Part shown: positions 40,564 to 48,996 of the stretch, one piece after another
How positions within the stretch are numbered: the stretch's first letter is position 1
Layout of the letters: each line of letters opens with the position of its first letter
DNA from: Haloarculaceae archaeon H-GB1-1
Lineage (GTDB): Archaea > Halobacteriota > Halobacteria > Halobacteriales > Haloarculaceae
Reading direction: 5' to 3'
NCBI GenBank assembly: GCA_029688825.1
Contig: JARUKX010000002.1
Coordinates: forward strand, 124,001 to 188,000
DNA: 64,000 nucleotides
Translations under genes and position numbers: made by a program
Notes under the pieces: model-generated
What the model was told of the DNA's origin: nothing
Seen by the model: only the letters and a program-made list of their open reading frames with translations
The model's database searches: none

Positions 40564-42456
40564 TCACACGCGGACCCCCCAGAAGAACGCAATCCCGAGG
40601 ACAGTAACGATCGAGAGCAGGAACTGCAGCGGGGCACCGACACGGATGAAGTCAGAAAACGTGTACCCACCGGGCCCGTAGACGAAGAGATTCGTCTGGT
40701 AACCGACAGGCGTCATGAACGCCGTTGAGGCGGCGAACGTGACCGCCAGAACGAACGCGAACGCGTTCGCACCGATCGACTGGGCCGCGCTGGCAGCCAC
40801 CGGAATCATCAACACGACGCTCGCGTTGTTGCTGATGACGCTCGTCAACAGCCCGGTCGCGAGGTAGAAGACCCACAGGACGCCGATCGGTGGCAGAAAC
40901 ACCGACGTCGCGGCGACGGCATCGCCGAGCAGCGCCGCAGCCCCCGTCTGTTGCAGGGAGATGCCGAGCGGGATGACGCCGGCGAGGAGGAAGATTACGT
41001 TCCACTCGACGGATGAATAGAGTTCGGTCGGCTTGAGGACGCCGGTGAAGATCATCGCCACGACGCCAGCGAGTGCTGAGACGACGATCGGGAAGATGTT
41101 CAACGCCGGCAGTGCGACCACGCCGGCGATGATGCCGACCGCGAACGGGATCTTCTCGCTCCGGTAAGTCACCTCGTCGAACTGGTGGGCCACGATGAAA
41201 TCCTCGTTCTCGACGAGTCGGGTGAGGCTGTCGGGCGGTGCCTGGACGAGGAGTGTGTCGCCGACGCGAATACGGATGTTCTCGAATCGGTCGCGGACGA
41301 CGTCACCACGGGTGCGAAAGGCCAGAACGTGCGCGTCGTAGCGCTGTCGGAACGACGAACTCGCGAGCGTTTCGCCAACGAGAAACGACCCCGACGGAAC
41401 GACGACTTCGACGAGCACCGGTTCTTCCTCCTCTGGATGCAGATCCTCCTCGGTTTGCGGACCGCCCGACAGTGTGAGTCCTTCCGCATCCATGATGTAC
41501 TCGAGCGTCTCTCGGTTCGTCCTGAGTCGGAGCGTATCGTTTTCGTGGATTTCTTTTCGAGCGAGCGGTTCGTCGAACCGCTCGCCGTAGCGAATCAACT
41601 GTAACACGTCGATATCGAGGTCGTCGTCGCCGAGCGCCTCTCGGACAGTCTGGCCGATCAGTGGTGAGTTCGCCGGGACGACGACGTCAGCGAGGTACTC
41701 CTGGAGGGCGTACTCCTCGACGAGGTCCTCGTCAGCCGGAATCCGTTCGGGGAGGAGTCGAACGCCGACCGTCATGAGGTAGAGGGAACCGACAGCGAAG
41801 ACGATGACGCCGAGTTTGGTGAACTCGAACATCCCGAACGCGTGTAACCCGAGCTCGGGCGATTCCGCACCGAGCTGGGCTGCGATGTCGCTCGCGAGGA
41901 TGTTCGTCGACGTCCCGATGAGCGTGAGCGTCCCGCCGAGCATCGAGGCGAACGACAGCGGCATCAGGAGCTTCGACGGCGACGTTCTCCCCTCGTGTGC
42001 CAGGTCGGCGATCACGGGGACCAGAATCGCGACGACTGGTGTGTTGTTGATGAACCCCGAGACTGGGCCAGTGACTCCGATCGTCGCTGCGAGTTGCTTC
42101 CGTCGGTCGGTCCCGGCGAACGCCGCCATCTTGCGGCCGATCAACTGAACGATGCCGGTTCGGTTGATCCCCGTACTCAGAATGAGCATCGCCAGCACCG
42201 TGATCGTCGCCGGATTCGCGAACCCCGAGATCCCCTCGCGTGGAGATATCTGCGTCCACGGTTCGAGCACCATCAACAGAACCATGATCAAGATGGCGGT
42301 GACGTCGATCGGAAACCGTTCAGTCGCAAAGAGCACGAGTGCGAGGAGAATGAGGGCGAAGACGACGAGCATCTCGGCCGTCACCGGCGTCGAGCCCAGA
42401 CCCTGAATTGCCAGAGAATTTGACGAGAAAGACATACCGAAAAGAGACGCTAACAA
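40564..42456 (-). CDS. SLC13-type permease with two TrkA-C (RCK_C) domains
   Basis: 630 residues. Membrane helices at 25-200 and 410-630 form an SLC13/DASS divalent anion transporter with NTPVV and SNNAS hairpin motifs (GFINNTPVVAIL; VISNNASVVLMIP) and FASMLGGTLTLIGTSTN. Between them two RCK_C domains lie at about 240-310 and 325-400 (ending DTLRLRTNRETLEYI and DTLLVQAPPDSLTRLV). RCK_C domains bind c-di-AMP or nucleotides in several transporters, and a DacZ-like gene is 1 kb away. It is a paralogue of the frameshifted copy at 32114. Likely substrate sulphate or dicarboxylate, not determinable. Confidence 0.85.
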   Translation of the reverse strand: MLASLFGMSFSSNSLAIQGLGSTPVTAEMLVVFALILLALVLFATERFPIDVTAILIMVLLMVLEPWTQISPREGISGFANPATITVLAMLILSTGINRTGIVQLIGRKMAAFAGTDRRKQLAATIGVTGPVSGFINNTPVVAILVPVIADLAHEGRTSPSKLLMPLSFASMLGGTLTLIGTSTNILASDIAAQLGAESPELGLHAFGMFEFTKLGVIVFAVGSLYLMTVGVRLLPERIPADEDLVEEYALQEYLADVVVPANSPLIGQTVREALGDDDLDIDVLQLIRYGERFDEPLARKEIHENDTLRLRTNRETLEYIMDAEGLTLSGGPQTEEDLHPEEEEPVLVEVVVPSGSFLVGETLASSSFRQRYDAHVLAFRTRGDVVRDRFENIRIRVGDTLLVQAPPDSLTRLVENEDFIVAHQFDEVTYRSEKIPFAVGIIAGVVALPALNIFPIVVSALAGVVAMIFTGVLKPTELYSSVEWNVIFLLAGVIPLGISLQQTGAAALLGDAVAATSVFLPPIGVLWVFYLATGLLTSVISNNASVVLMIPVAASAAQSIGANAFAFVLAVTFAASTAFMTPVGYQTNLFVYGPGGYTFSDFIRVGAPLQFLLSIVTVLGIAFFWGVRV

Positions 42457-42691
42457 CGGAAAAGAACTGGTATTGACACTGTCTCATCTGCGCCCTGGCA
42501 GATCCGTCTTGTGCCATTCACAGAGTGTTACGTGGGTGGCTAGTACTATAGTTTGATTGTCACCCTGGTTCTCAATCTGACGTGACTACACCCGTTTCAA
42601 TAGTGGCAGTACTCGGATCCAGTGACGACCATTGACAGATAGCCCAATTCTGTACACACAAGTCAAGGATGAGGGGAATCTCTAACTGAAT

Positions 42692-43729
42692 ATGACGGAA
42701 CAGGGAGACCGTCAGCATTGGTTTTCGGACCATGTTGTACTGTCGATTTTGGCGGTAGTGAGCGGCGTTCTCGGCCTCCTTTTCGTGTTCACACAGCTGC
42801 AGTATATCTTGCTCGCGATCGTCCTCGCATACGTTCTCGCGCCCGCACAACGGACGCTCGAGCGTCACACGACCTCAACTACGGCTGCTCTCACCCTCAT
42901 TTCGCTTTCGGTATTTGTCCTCTTCATCCCGGTCGCGTATCTCCTCACAGTCGCAATTCAGCAGGGACTGGGGCTGCTAACCGCCCTCCAAGAAGGAGGA
43001 CTCAGTTTTGACATCGTTCAGGACCGACTCGAAGCCATTGGTTATGTGGTCGATTTCGGTCTATTGTATGCGACGTATCAAGAGCCAATCGCTACCGGGT
43101 TGCAGCGTCTTGCAACCGGCGCGGTGACCGTCGTCGGCGGTCTCCCTGGTGTGCTGATCGGCCTCACCGTGACGGTCTTCGTACTCTTTGCGTTATTGAG
43201 AGACGGTGAACAGTTCGTCACATGGCTAAAGTCGATTGTCCCGCTCTCTGATCGTGTGGAGCGGGAACTTATCAGAGAACTTGACGCCCTCACGTGGGCG
43301 TCCGTTATCGGGAACGTCGCTGTCGCGGGGGTCCAAGCGGTACTACTCGGCATCGGATTAGCGCTCGTTGGCATACCTGGGGTTGTGTTCTTGACCGTGG
43401 CGACATTTGTTCTCACGTTGCTCCCACTCGTTGGGGCATTCGGTGTTTGGCTTCCGGTTTCGGGTTACCTGTTCGCAATCGGTCGCCCCACTACAGCGGT
43501 ACTGTTTTTTGTCTACGGGTCAGTGGTCAGCGCCTCGGACCTCTATCTTCGACCGGCGATCATCAACCGGAGCGGAGCGATCAACGTCGCGACCATTGTC
43601 GTGGGTATCTTCGGGGGAATTGTTCTGTTTGGGGCAATCGGCCTGTTCGTCGGCCCCGTCATACTCGGCGGCTCGAAGGTCGTCCTTGACCTGTTTGCCC
43701 AGGAGCGAGCGGACTCGACCGTCGTCTGA
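42692..43729 (+). CDS. AI-2E family transporter
   Basis: 345 residues with about eight membrane helices in the AI-2E exporter arrangement: two at the N-terminus (VLSILAVVSGVLGLLFVF), a long central amphipathic part, then DALTWASVIGNVAVAGVQAVLLGIGLALVGIPG and a C-terminal DLYLRPAIINRSGAINVATIVVGIFGGIVLFGAIGLFVGPV typical of the family. Haloarchaeal members are thought to export small molecules or act as Na+/H+ antiporters. It is monocistronic; the 235 nt upstream hold only AT-rich promoter-like DNA. Confidence 0.85.
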   Translation: MTEQGDRQHWFSDHVVLSILAVVSGVLGLLFVFTQLQYILLAIVLAYVLAPAQRTLERHTTSTTAALTLISLSVFVLFIPVAYLLTVAIQQGLGLLTALQEGGLSFDIVQDRLEAIGYVVDFGLLYATYQEPIATGLQRLATGAVTVVGGLPGVLIGLTVTVFVLFALLRDGEQFVTWLKSIVPLSDRVERELIRELDALTWASVIGNVAVAGVQAVLLGIGLALVGIPGVVFLTVATFVLTLLPLVGAFGVWLPVSGYLFAIGRPTTAVLFFVYGSVVSASDLYLRPAIINRSGAINVATIVVGIFGGIVLFGAIGLFVGPVILGGSKVVLDLFAQERADSTVV

Positions 43730-43834
43730 GAGGGGGGTTGTTTCCGCCATGGGTTCTCGTATGACCGTGGCTGCGGTACCATCTCACCCGCCGACGTTGA
43801 TCGTTTGACACACTGCGACGGCGTCAGACTCGAT

Positions 43835-43854
43835 GATACGAATATAATCGTATC
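43835..43854. repeat. Palindrome GATACGA-N6-TCGTATC
   Basis: A perfect 7-bp inverted repeat in the 267-bp gap between convergent genes. No start codon follows closely, so it is more likely a terminator-region structure than an operator. Confidence 0.4.
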
Positions 43855-43996
43855 CAGTTCCGAGTGGTGCTACCTACCCGTCCTTGTCACTTGTGCAGAC
43901 GGACGAGCATCGACCGTGTTTGTCCTGTCAGCACGACACGTCTCCACGTAGGCACTCAACAGTGAGTCGGCCCGGTCGCGACGGGGGGTCGCGATC

Positions 43997-44236
43997 TCAG
44001 TCCTCGAATCCGCCGTCGTATTGTTCGTAGGTGATGGTCAGTCGCCCCGGCGTGGGCTGCTTCGCTGCGTCTCGAGGCGTCCGGAAAGCTTCCAAGAGCT
44101 CATCGGCGTCGTCCGTCCCTTCTCGAACGCTCCGTGATTCTTCTCGAATCGTATCGTATACCTGCTCCAGCATGCGCCGAGCGGCGTACGAATCGGTCTT
44201 CGAGTCTATCTCGAAGGAAGCCTCGTAGTGGGGCAT
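43997..44236 (-). CDS. Small hypothetical protein, 79 aa
   Basis: MPHYEASFEIDSKTDSYAARRML followed by a helix (LEQVYDTIREESRSVREGT) and a beta hairpin (GRLTITYEQYD). It begins 42 nt after the stop of the UMP-kinase-like gene on the same strand, so co-transcription is plausible. Family not recognised. Confidence 0.55.
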   Translation of the reverse strand: MPHYEASFEIDSKTDSYAARRMLEQVYDTIREESRSVREGTDDADELLEAFRTPRDAAKQPTPGRLTITYEQYDGGFED

Positions 44237-44278
44237 ACCCGTGGTTGGTTCTCCATCGGAATAACTTCCCTTCGTGGC

Positions 44279-44980
44279 TCACGGTGGGGGATCGTTCGTT
44301 TGATCCGGATTGATTTTCGTCCCCTCGAACTCCCCGGTTCGGACAGCAGTAAGAATATTCTCGGGATCGCCTCCATCGAGGACGATCGTTTCGCATTGCG
44401 CCCGTTGAAGCATCTTCGCAGCGTGGAGGTCAATCGGTACACCGCTTTCAGCGGTCATGTCGAGATCGAGAATGAGCGAGACCAGCTGGCTTGGAGTGAG
44501 CTCGTCGAAGGGTTCTGCGTCCGGGCAGGTGTTCGGATCAGCACGAAATACGCCTGGAGTACTCGTCGCATAGATGAGCCGGTCTGCGTCCACGTATTCG
44601 GCGAGAACGGCGCTCACCGCGTCAATCGTCTGCGCTGGCGCCGTGCCGCCCATGACGACGATGTCGCCACGACGGAGTGCACTTTTCGCCGTTTCGTACT
44701 CTTTTGCTGGCGCCAAGACGGTCTCGTCGCCGATCGCCGCGATGAGCAGCCGGGCGTTGAGCCGCGTGACGCCGATACCGATCTGATCAAGCTCGATTTC
44801 GTTCGCTCCAATAGCCCGACCCACGTCGATGTATTCACGCGCGGGGGCACCACTCCCGGTGACGACACAGATTTCGTGCGCTTCAGCGAGTGTCGTGATG
44901 ACGTCGGCGTACGCTTCCAACGGCTGTGGACTCAGTTCCGGCACGAGCACGCTTCCGTCGATAGAGAGAACGAGACGCAT
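44279..44980 (-). CDS. UMP kinase-like (PyrH, amino acid kinase family) paralogue
   Basis: 233 residues matching archaeal UMP kinase in length and order: LSIDGSVLVPEL, ICVVTGSGAPAREYIDVGRAIGANEIELDQIGIGVTRLNARLLIAAIG, RRGDIVVMGGTAPAQTIDAVSAVLAEYVDADRLIYATST, and a C-terminal PIDLHAAKML. Glycine-rich ATP loops differ from the canonical IGGSVL and VVGGGG (here IDGSVL and VTGSGA), so it is probably a divergent second copy rather than the housekeeping enzyme. It may act on another nucleotide or be regulatory; this is inference. Confidence 0.7.
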   Translation of the reverse strand: MRLVLSIDGSVLVPELSPQPLEAYADVITTLAEAHEICVVTGSGAPAREYIDVGRAIGANEIELDQIGIGVTRLNARLLIAAIGDETVLAPAKEYETAKSALRRGDIVVMGGTAPAQTIDAVSAVLAEYVDADRLIYATSTPGVFRADPNTCPDAEPFDELTPSQLVSLILDLDMTAESGVPIDLHAAKMLQRAQCETIVLDGGDPENILTAVRTGEFEGTKINPDQTNDPPP

Positions 44981-45212
44981 TATGCTAGACTGTAGGGCAG
45001 TGGCACTACCATAGGGCTCGTCCTGGACATGAGAGAACGATAGCTTTCAGTGGGCGTGATTGCACGCATTGACGAACACTTTGGACCCGAGCTGACGAAC
45101 CCATCTTCGATTTATTGAGCCGCCGTCCAGAGGTTCCGCAGAGAACCCTTAGCGGACGAGTCCATGCCACGAAGACGACTATGAATATGGGAATTTCCGT
45201 AGGATTGCACTG

Positions 45213-45353
45213 CTAATCGTGCGGGACAGTACTGTTCACCAATGGTCCACCACAGTGAGGACAGTTGTTCGTGTTGGGATCTTCGATGCCGTCTCCACAA
45301 TCACGGCATACGTAGAGCGTTGCTTCTGAAACGGAGTTATGTGTTGTTGTCAT
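45213..45353 (-). CDS. Rubrerythrin-like zinc-ribbon microprotein, 46 aa
   Basis: MTTTHNSVSEATLYVCRDCG followed by ...NNCPHCGGPLVNSTV: one zinc ribbon with CxxC pairs at about residues 16-19 and 31-34. Small proteins of this type are common in haloarchaea and annotated as rubrerythrin-like domain proteins. The frame is open upstream to 45407, but that part would overlap no recognised homology. It is the last gene of a likely three-gene minus-strand operon (45903, 45563, 45353). Confidence 0.6.
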   Translation of the reverse strand: MTTTHNSVSEATLYVCRDCGDGIEDPNTNNCPHCGGPLVNSTVPHD

Positions 45354-45416
45354 GTTTTGTTGATAATTACCGCACCGACACCAGGCATCGATCGAGATCG
45401 GAAGCATTCGTCGGCA

Positions 45417-45563
45417 TCACGAAGTATCCCGTGCCGCATGTCCTTCGACCAGTGCTGTGACTGGCAGACAGCTGCGGCAGCCGTAGATGTCGTCCTCGTT
45501 GTCCCCGAAAACGCGGGCAAATCGTGACGTTGCGAACGCACCGCAATCGTTGCATACTGGCAT
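45417..45563 (-). CDS. DUF7563-like zinc-binding microprotein, 48 aa
   Basis: The ATG at 45563 opens MPVCNDCGAFATSRFARVFG, followed by DNEDDIYGCRSCLPVTALVEG and a TGA stop at 45417. CNDC (residues 4-7) and CRSC (about 33-36) form a zinc site; the Ala-Phe/Arg-Val pattern matches the haloarchaeal microprotein family I know as DUF7563. It lies between the histone-like gene and the other zinc-ribbon gene, all on one strand. It is easily missed because it is under 60 codons. Confidence 0.65.
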   Translation of the reverse strand: MPVCNDCGAFATSRFARVFGDNEDDIYGCRSCLPVTALVEGHAARDTS

Positions 45564-45612
45564 TGTTCAGTTGCTTGGAAGGACCTGGCAGGGACGTATC
45601 TGTGGGCGGTCG

Positions 45613-45903
45613 TTATCGGCGCCGTCCACGTTCTTCGCGGTCTTGATGTCGTTCGTTCGCCTGTGCAACGTCCTCGGACGTGATGTTTTTTCGACCGCGA
45701 CGGCGAGCGCGGCGAGCCGCCGATTCAGCGACTTCGGCTGTTTCCTCGGCTGCCGCCTCTCTCAGTGCCTCTGCAGCCTCCGCATCTGGCTCGACATCTT
45801 CCTCAGCGGCTTCCGAAAGGACGTTTTTCGCCTTCTCGGCGTCGACCGCTTCTCGTGCTCGGCGCCGCGTTTCTCGACGTGATCGGAACGGATTTCGTAC
45901 CAT
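45613..45903 (-). CDS. Small histone-fold-like protein, 96 aa
   Basis: From ATG 45903: a very basic N-terminus (MVRNPFRSRRETRRRAREAV), a short helix (DAEKAKNVLSEAAEED), a long helix (AEAAEALREAAAEETAEVAESAARRARRRG, residues 41-70), then RKNITSEDVAQAN (71-83) and a charged tail. The last two blocks match helix 2 and the RKT-x3-ED loop of archaeal histones. Haloarchaeal histone is normally a fused doublet of about 140 residues, so this single fold with long charged extensions would be unusual. Fold assignment is by pattern only. Confidence 0.5.
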   Translation of the reverse strand: MVRNPFRSRRETRRRAREAVDAEKAKNVLSEAAEEDVEPDAEAAEALREAAAEETAEVAESAARRARRRGRKNITSEDVAQANERHQDREERGRRR

Positions 45904-45990
45904 GTGTAATCTCTTCGCCGATGAGCGGACACCAGGACTAACGCTCTCCGATTCCATCAAGTGGCCACATTTTAACGGGCAAACAATTTT

Positions 45991-46005
45991 TGATTAACTG
46001 GGTGA
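45991..46005 (+). promoter_or_regulatory. TGATTAANYGGGTGA motif copy
   Basis: TGATTAACTGGGTGA in the divergent region between the histone-like gene and the DUF7344-like gene. A weaker reverse copy (ACATAATCAAAATT) lies near 46077-46090. Confidence 0.5.
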
Positions 46006-46145
46006 CGTGAGCTTCGAGAGCCTACAACGACCAATGTACTATTACTGCAGACATGTACACTCAGCGGGTGTGACTCACATAATCAAAATTTTCTCAAGTG
46101 TAAAAACCGCCACAATTGATGCACCTCGGTAGAGAGTAACGCAGT

Positions 46146-46481
46146 ATGACGAAACACGATCTCGACAGGTGTCTTCAGCTCGTCGCCGACCAGCACCGAC
46201 GTCGGATCATCCACCACCTGCGCCACGAGGCTAACGAAACCACGACGTTCGACGACCTCGTCGAGCAGATATCCAGTCGAGCTTCCGACTCCAAAAACGG
46301 TCCACAGCAGGACCGTGAAGAACTCGCCATCCAACTCCAACATTCCCACCTGCCGAAGTTAGCGGACTACGGTGTCGTTGAGTTCGAACATACAACCGGT
46401 GCCGTCCGGTATCACCCTGACGAACAGGTCGAAACAGTGCTCGACTCGCTCCCTGAAGAAGTGTCGCTGCCGAGTCCCTGA
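46146..46481 (+). CDS. DUF7344-like winged-helix protein, 111 aa
   Basis: Residues 1-40 (DLDRCLQLVADQHRRRIIHHLRH) and 70-100 (LAIQLQHSHLPKLADYGVVEFE) form an ArsR-like winged helix as in the haloarchaeal DUF7344 family, here without any further domain. Such proteins are putative transcription regulators. It starts 26 nt after an AT-rich block and is divergent from the histone-like gene. Confidence 0.7.
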   Translation: MTKHDLDRCLQLVADQHRRRIIHHLRHEANETTTFDDLVEQISSRASDSKNGPQQDREELAIQLQHSHLPKLADYGVVEFEHTTGAVRYHPDEQVETVLDSLPEEVSLPSP

Positions 46482-46549
46482 CGTCAATGTCTCCCACGAG
46501 AGACACCGAGTCTTCCGGGTCGATGATTCGATATCGGATTCGTCCGGTG

Positions 46550-46879
46550 TTACTTTGATTCGTGTCGTGACTCGGTCGGCTGGATGACGACCATTCCATT
46601 GTTCTGAACTGTCATACCATGGCCAGCAAACGTGAACGAAATGGTAGTGACTCTGCCAGTCGAGTGGAACCCGTCGGAAGCGAGCAGCGCATCTAACGCG
46701 TCCACATCGACTGACTTGTATAACGGTTCGAGTGCCGTGGGATCCCTGTTCGTCGCGATTGCGACGGTCTCGATGACCGCTGTACTCGGGGTTACCGACG
46801 ACCAGTCGTACTCGGCCTGAATGTCACCGTCCGCGTCGGTAACCGAGCCGTGATCTTCCCCTCTATCGGAGGTAGTCAT
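46550..46879 (-). CDS. HalOD1 output-domain protein, 109 aa
   Basis: From ATG 46879 the core SVTPSTAVIETVAIATNRDPTALEPLYKSVDVDALDALL, then TISFTFAGHGMTV, is the HalOD1 domain, a haloarchaeal output or signalling domain. The N-terminal 30 residues are acidic linker. It follows the TrmB gene at 46977 on the same strand with a 97-nt gap. A second HalOD1 gene flanks the second TrmB gene (48997). Confidence 0.75.
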   Translation of the reverse strand: MTTSDRGEDHGSVTDADGDIQAEYDWSSVTPSTAVIETVAIATNRDPTALEPLYKSVDVDALDALLASDGFHSTGRVTTISFTFAGHGMTVQNNGMVVIQPTESRHESK

Positions 46880-46976
46880 GAGTGATTCCGCCAGTACGTT
46901 GATGCGGGTACCCGGCCACGTCGGTTCTGAAGGTATGGATTCATGTGGATGGTTGATCTGCGGGGATTGGATTCCG

Positions 46977-47774
46977 TCAAGTTCGTTCCTCCGCGTCAAG
47001 TCGCCAGGTGAAGATCGCCTTCAAAACCACGACCAGACTGTTCGTGTCACCCTCGCCCCAGATGGCGGTCTCCGACCGCGGATCGGACAGACTCGCGTCC
47101 GCGCCGTTGACGAGCGCGCTTACGAGGGTTTTTCGCCCGTCGACCATCATGAGCCGTCCTGCCGACGTGTCTGACCAGACCCATAGCGACTCGAACATCG
47201 TCGCGCCGGGGATCTCGTCCTGAATGCGTTCCTGGACCTCCGTCGACATCCCGGCCAGTTTGATCGAAACGCCCCGCTCTGCGGCTTCACCTAACCCCCC
47301 GATCAGGTCCTCGGTAAGCAGCCCTTCGACGGTCATGTAGACGATTTCATCGTCCGCGCTGGAGAAGAACTCCAGGACCCGTTCCGTGACCGCCGTCTGC
47401 CCGTTTACCGTCCAGACGCCACGCTGTTCGGCCCGTCGTTCGATGGGTTCGAGTTCACTCAGCGCCGTCCGGAGGATTTCCGTGCGGTGCTGGAGCTCGT
47501 GTTCGAACGTCCGACTCGCGGTTTCGGCGGAGATCGCCCAGAACTGCTTAGGCGAAGACTGGAGGATATCGACAAGTCCCCGCTCGTGTAACTCGTCGAT
47601 AGCGTCGTATACTCGAGTGCGTGGCACCTCTGACACCTGGCTGACGTCTCTGGCCGTTCCCGTGCCGAGGCCAGCGAGAGCGACGAACGTCCGTGCAGCG
47701 TAGGCACTCAACCCGAACCGTTCGAGTTGCTTGATCGCCGCGGTCTGTGGGTCTTCGATTGGATCGCTGCTCAT
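46977..47774 (-). CDS. TrmB-family transcriptional regulator, copy 1
   Basis: 265 residues. A winged helix (residues 15-85: LERFGLSAYAARTFVALAGLG ... VPRTRVYDAIDELHERGLVDI) is followed by a coiled linker (about 90-120) and a phospholipase-D-like effector domain (VWTVNGQTAVTERVLEFFSSADDEIVYMTVEGLL). TrmB proteins sense sugars or metabolites and regulate metabolism genes. The protein resembles the divergent copy at 48163 in all parts. No sugar genes are adjacent, so the signal is unknown. Confidence 0.82.
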   Translation of the reverse strand: MSSDPIEDPQTAAIKQLERFGLSAYAARTFVALAGLGTGTARDVSQVSEVPRTRVYDAIDELHERGLVDILQSSPKQFWAISAETASRTFEHELQHRTEILRTALSELEPIERRAEQRGVWTVNGQTAVTERVLEFFSSADDEIVYMTVEGLLTEDLIGGLGEAAERGVSIKLAGMSTEVQERIQDEIPGATMFESLWVWSDTSAGRLMMVDGRKTLVSALVNGADASLSDPRSETAIWGEGDTNSLVVVLKAIFTWRLDAEERT

Positions 47775-47890
47775 CGATCAGGCGGATGTGGGTCATTGTG
47801 AGCCCAGCCACGGAGAGTGGCCAGGCCGACATGCAACAGTGCGGTGGTTGGGACACAGAACTGGACTGCGTGCCGGTGGAAGAATTAGTG

Positions 47891-47927
47891 TTCACCCGGT
47901 ATATCTCTTTTGTGATTAAATGGGTGA
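47891..47927 (+). promoter_or_regulatory. TGATTAANYGGGTGA motif with opposing TTCACCC
   Basis: TGATTAAATGGGTGA (47913-47927) is preceded by TTCACCC (47891-47897), giving an inverted TCACCC/GGGTGA pair across a TATA-like GGTATATC. It lies between the divergent TrmB genes; 47775-48162 otherwise holds nothing recognised. Confidence 0.5.
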
Positions 47928-48162
47928 CTTTCTGGACTGTGGTTTATGTGTACTTCTATACGGTGAAACTCTGAATCTACTACTGTAATCGAAATCATCA
48001 CAACAAATTTCGAGGCTGTCTGAGCAGCGGATTCAGACGATTATATTGCCCGTATCACGTCTCATCTGTACTAGCCGTCATGACAGGAGTGACAATACCT
48101 ATCCGTATCGGGAGGAAACCATTCAGAGAAGTACTGGGTTACACCCCGTAAGGTTGGGACAC

Positions 48163-48966
48163 ATGACCACTAATAATAGTCTGGAGGAAGGGATCGAAGT
48201 CCTCCAGCAACTCGGCTTGAAAGAATACGAGGCGCGATGCTTCGTTGGCTTGTCCCGTCTCCACACGGGTACAGCGAAACAATTGAGTGAGATGACGGAG
48301 GTCCCCCGAACGCGGGTGTACGATGCGATTCGAGTGCTGGAGGCTCAGGGGCTCGTCGAAATCCAGCATTCGAGCCCGCAACAGTTCCGGGCGGTCCCAC
48401 TCGACGAGGCAACCGAGACCCTGCGCGACCAGTACGAAGACCGCGTCGAGCGACTCCACGATGCGCTGGACACGGTCGAAATCGTCGAGGAGGATGACGA
48501 AACACCCGTCCAGCAGATATGGGCGATGTCCGGGCGGGACGCGATCGAAAATCGGACGGACCAACTCATCGAGGACGCGGCCGAGGAGGTCGTTCTCGTC
48601 GTGGGCGACGAGTCACTGCTGACCGAGGATCTCGTTGCCACCCTCAACGACGTCGGCAACGGAGTCGACCTTCTCATCGGCGCGCTGACGGAGTCGCTTC
48701 AAGAGCAGATCCAGACGGCCGTGCCGGACGCTACGACATTCATCTCTGGGTTAGAGTGGCTACACGGTGAGAATGCTACTGCAGACGAGACGGCAATCGG
48801 CCGGCTCCTTCTGGTCGACCGCTCGACGATCCTCGTGAGTTCGCTCATGCCCGACACCAAGGACGAACAAGCGATATTCGGCGAAGGATTCGGGAACGGG
48901 CTGGTCGTAATCGCCCGGCGACTCATGGCTCAGGGACTGTTGACCGCTCGTGACCCTAGGCCGTAA
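48163..48966 (+). CDS. TrmB-family transcriptional regulator, copy 2
   Basis: 267 residues from ATG 48163 (MTTNNSLEEGIEVLQQLGLKE). It has the TrmB winged helix (TGTAKQLSEMTEVPRTRVYDAIRVLEAQGLVEI), a coiled linker (DQYEDRVERLHDALDTVEI) and a PLD-like effector domain (QIWAMSGRDAIENRTDQLIEDAAEEVVLVV). It is divergent from the similar copy at 46977. The frame is open back to 48046 but that part is not conserved-looking. The two copies may regulate each other or the shared motif nearby. Confidence 0.82.
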   Translation: MTTNNSLEEGIEVLQQLGLKEYEARCFVGLSRLHTGTAKQLSEMTEVPRTRVYDAIRVLEAQGLVEIQHSSPQQFRAVPLDEATETLRDQYEDRVERLHDALDTVEIVEEDDETPVQQIWAMSGRDAIENRTDQLIEDAAEEVVLVVGDESLLTEDLVATLNDVGNGVDLLIGALTESLQEQIQTAVPDATTFISGLEWLHGENATADETAIGRLLLVDRSTILVSSLMPDTKDEQAIFGEGFGNGLVVIARRLMAQGLLTARDPRP

Positions 48967-48996
48967 TTCGCAAGCGAACGACCATCGGCTCTATAG

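Noticed and set aside
43835-43854. Palindrome as operator
   Set aside because: It sits between convergent gene ends with no start codon nearby, so regulation of initiation is unlikely.
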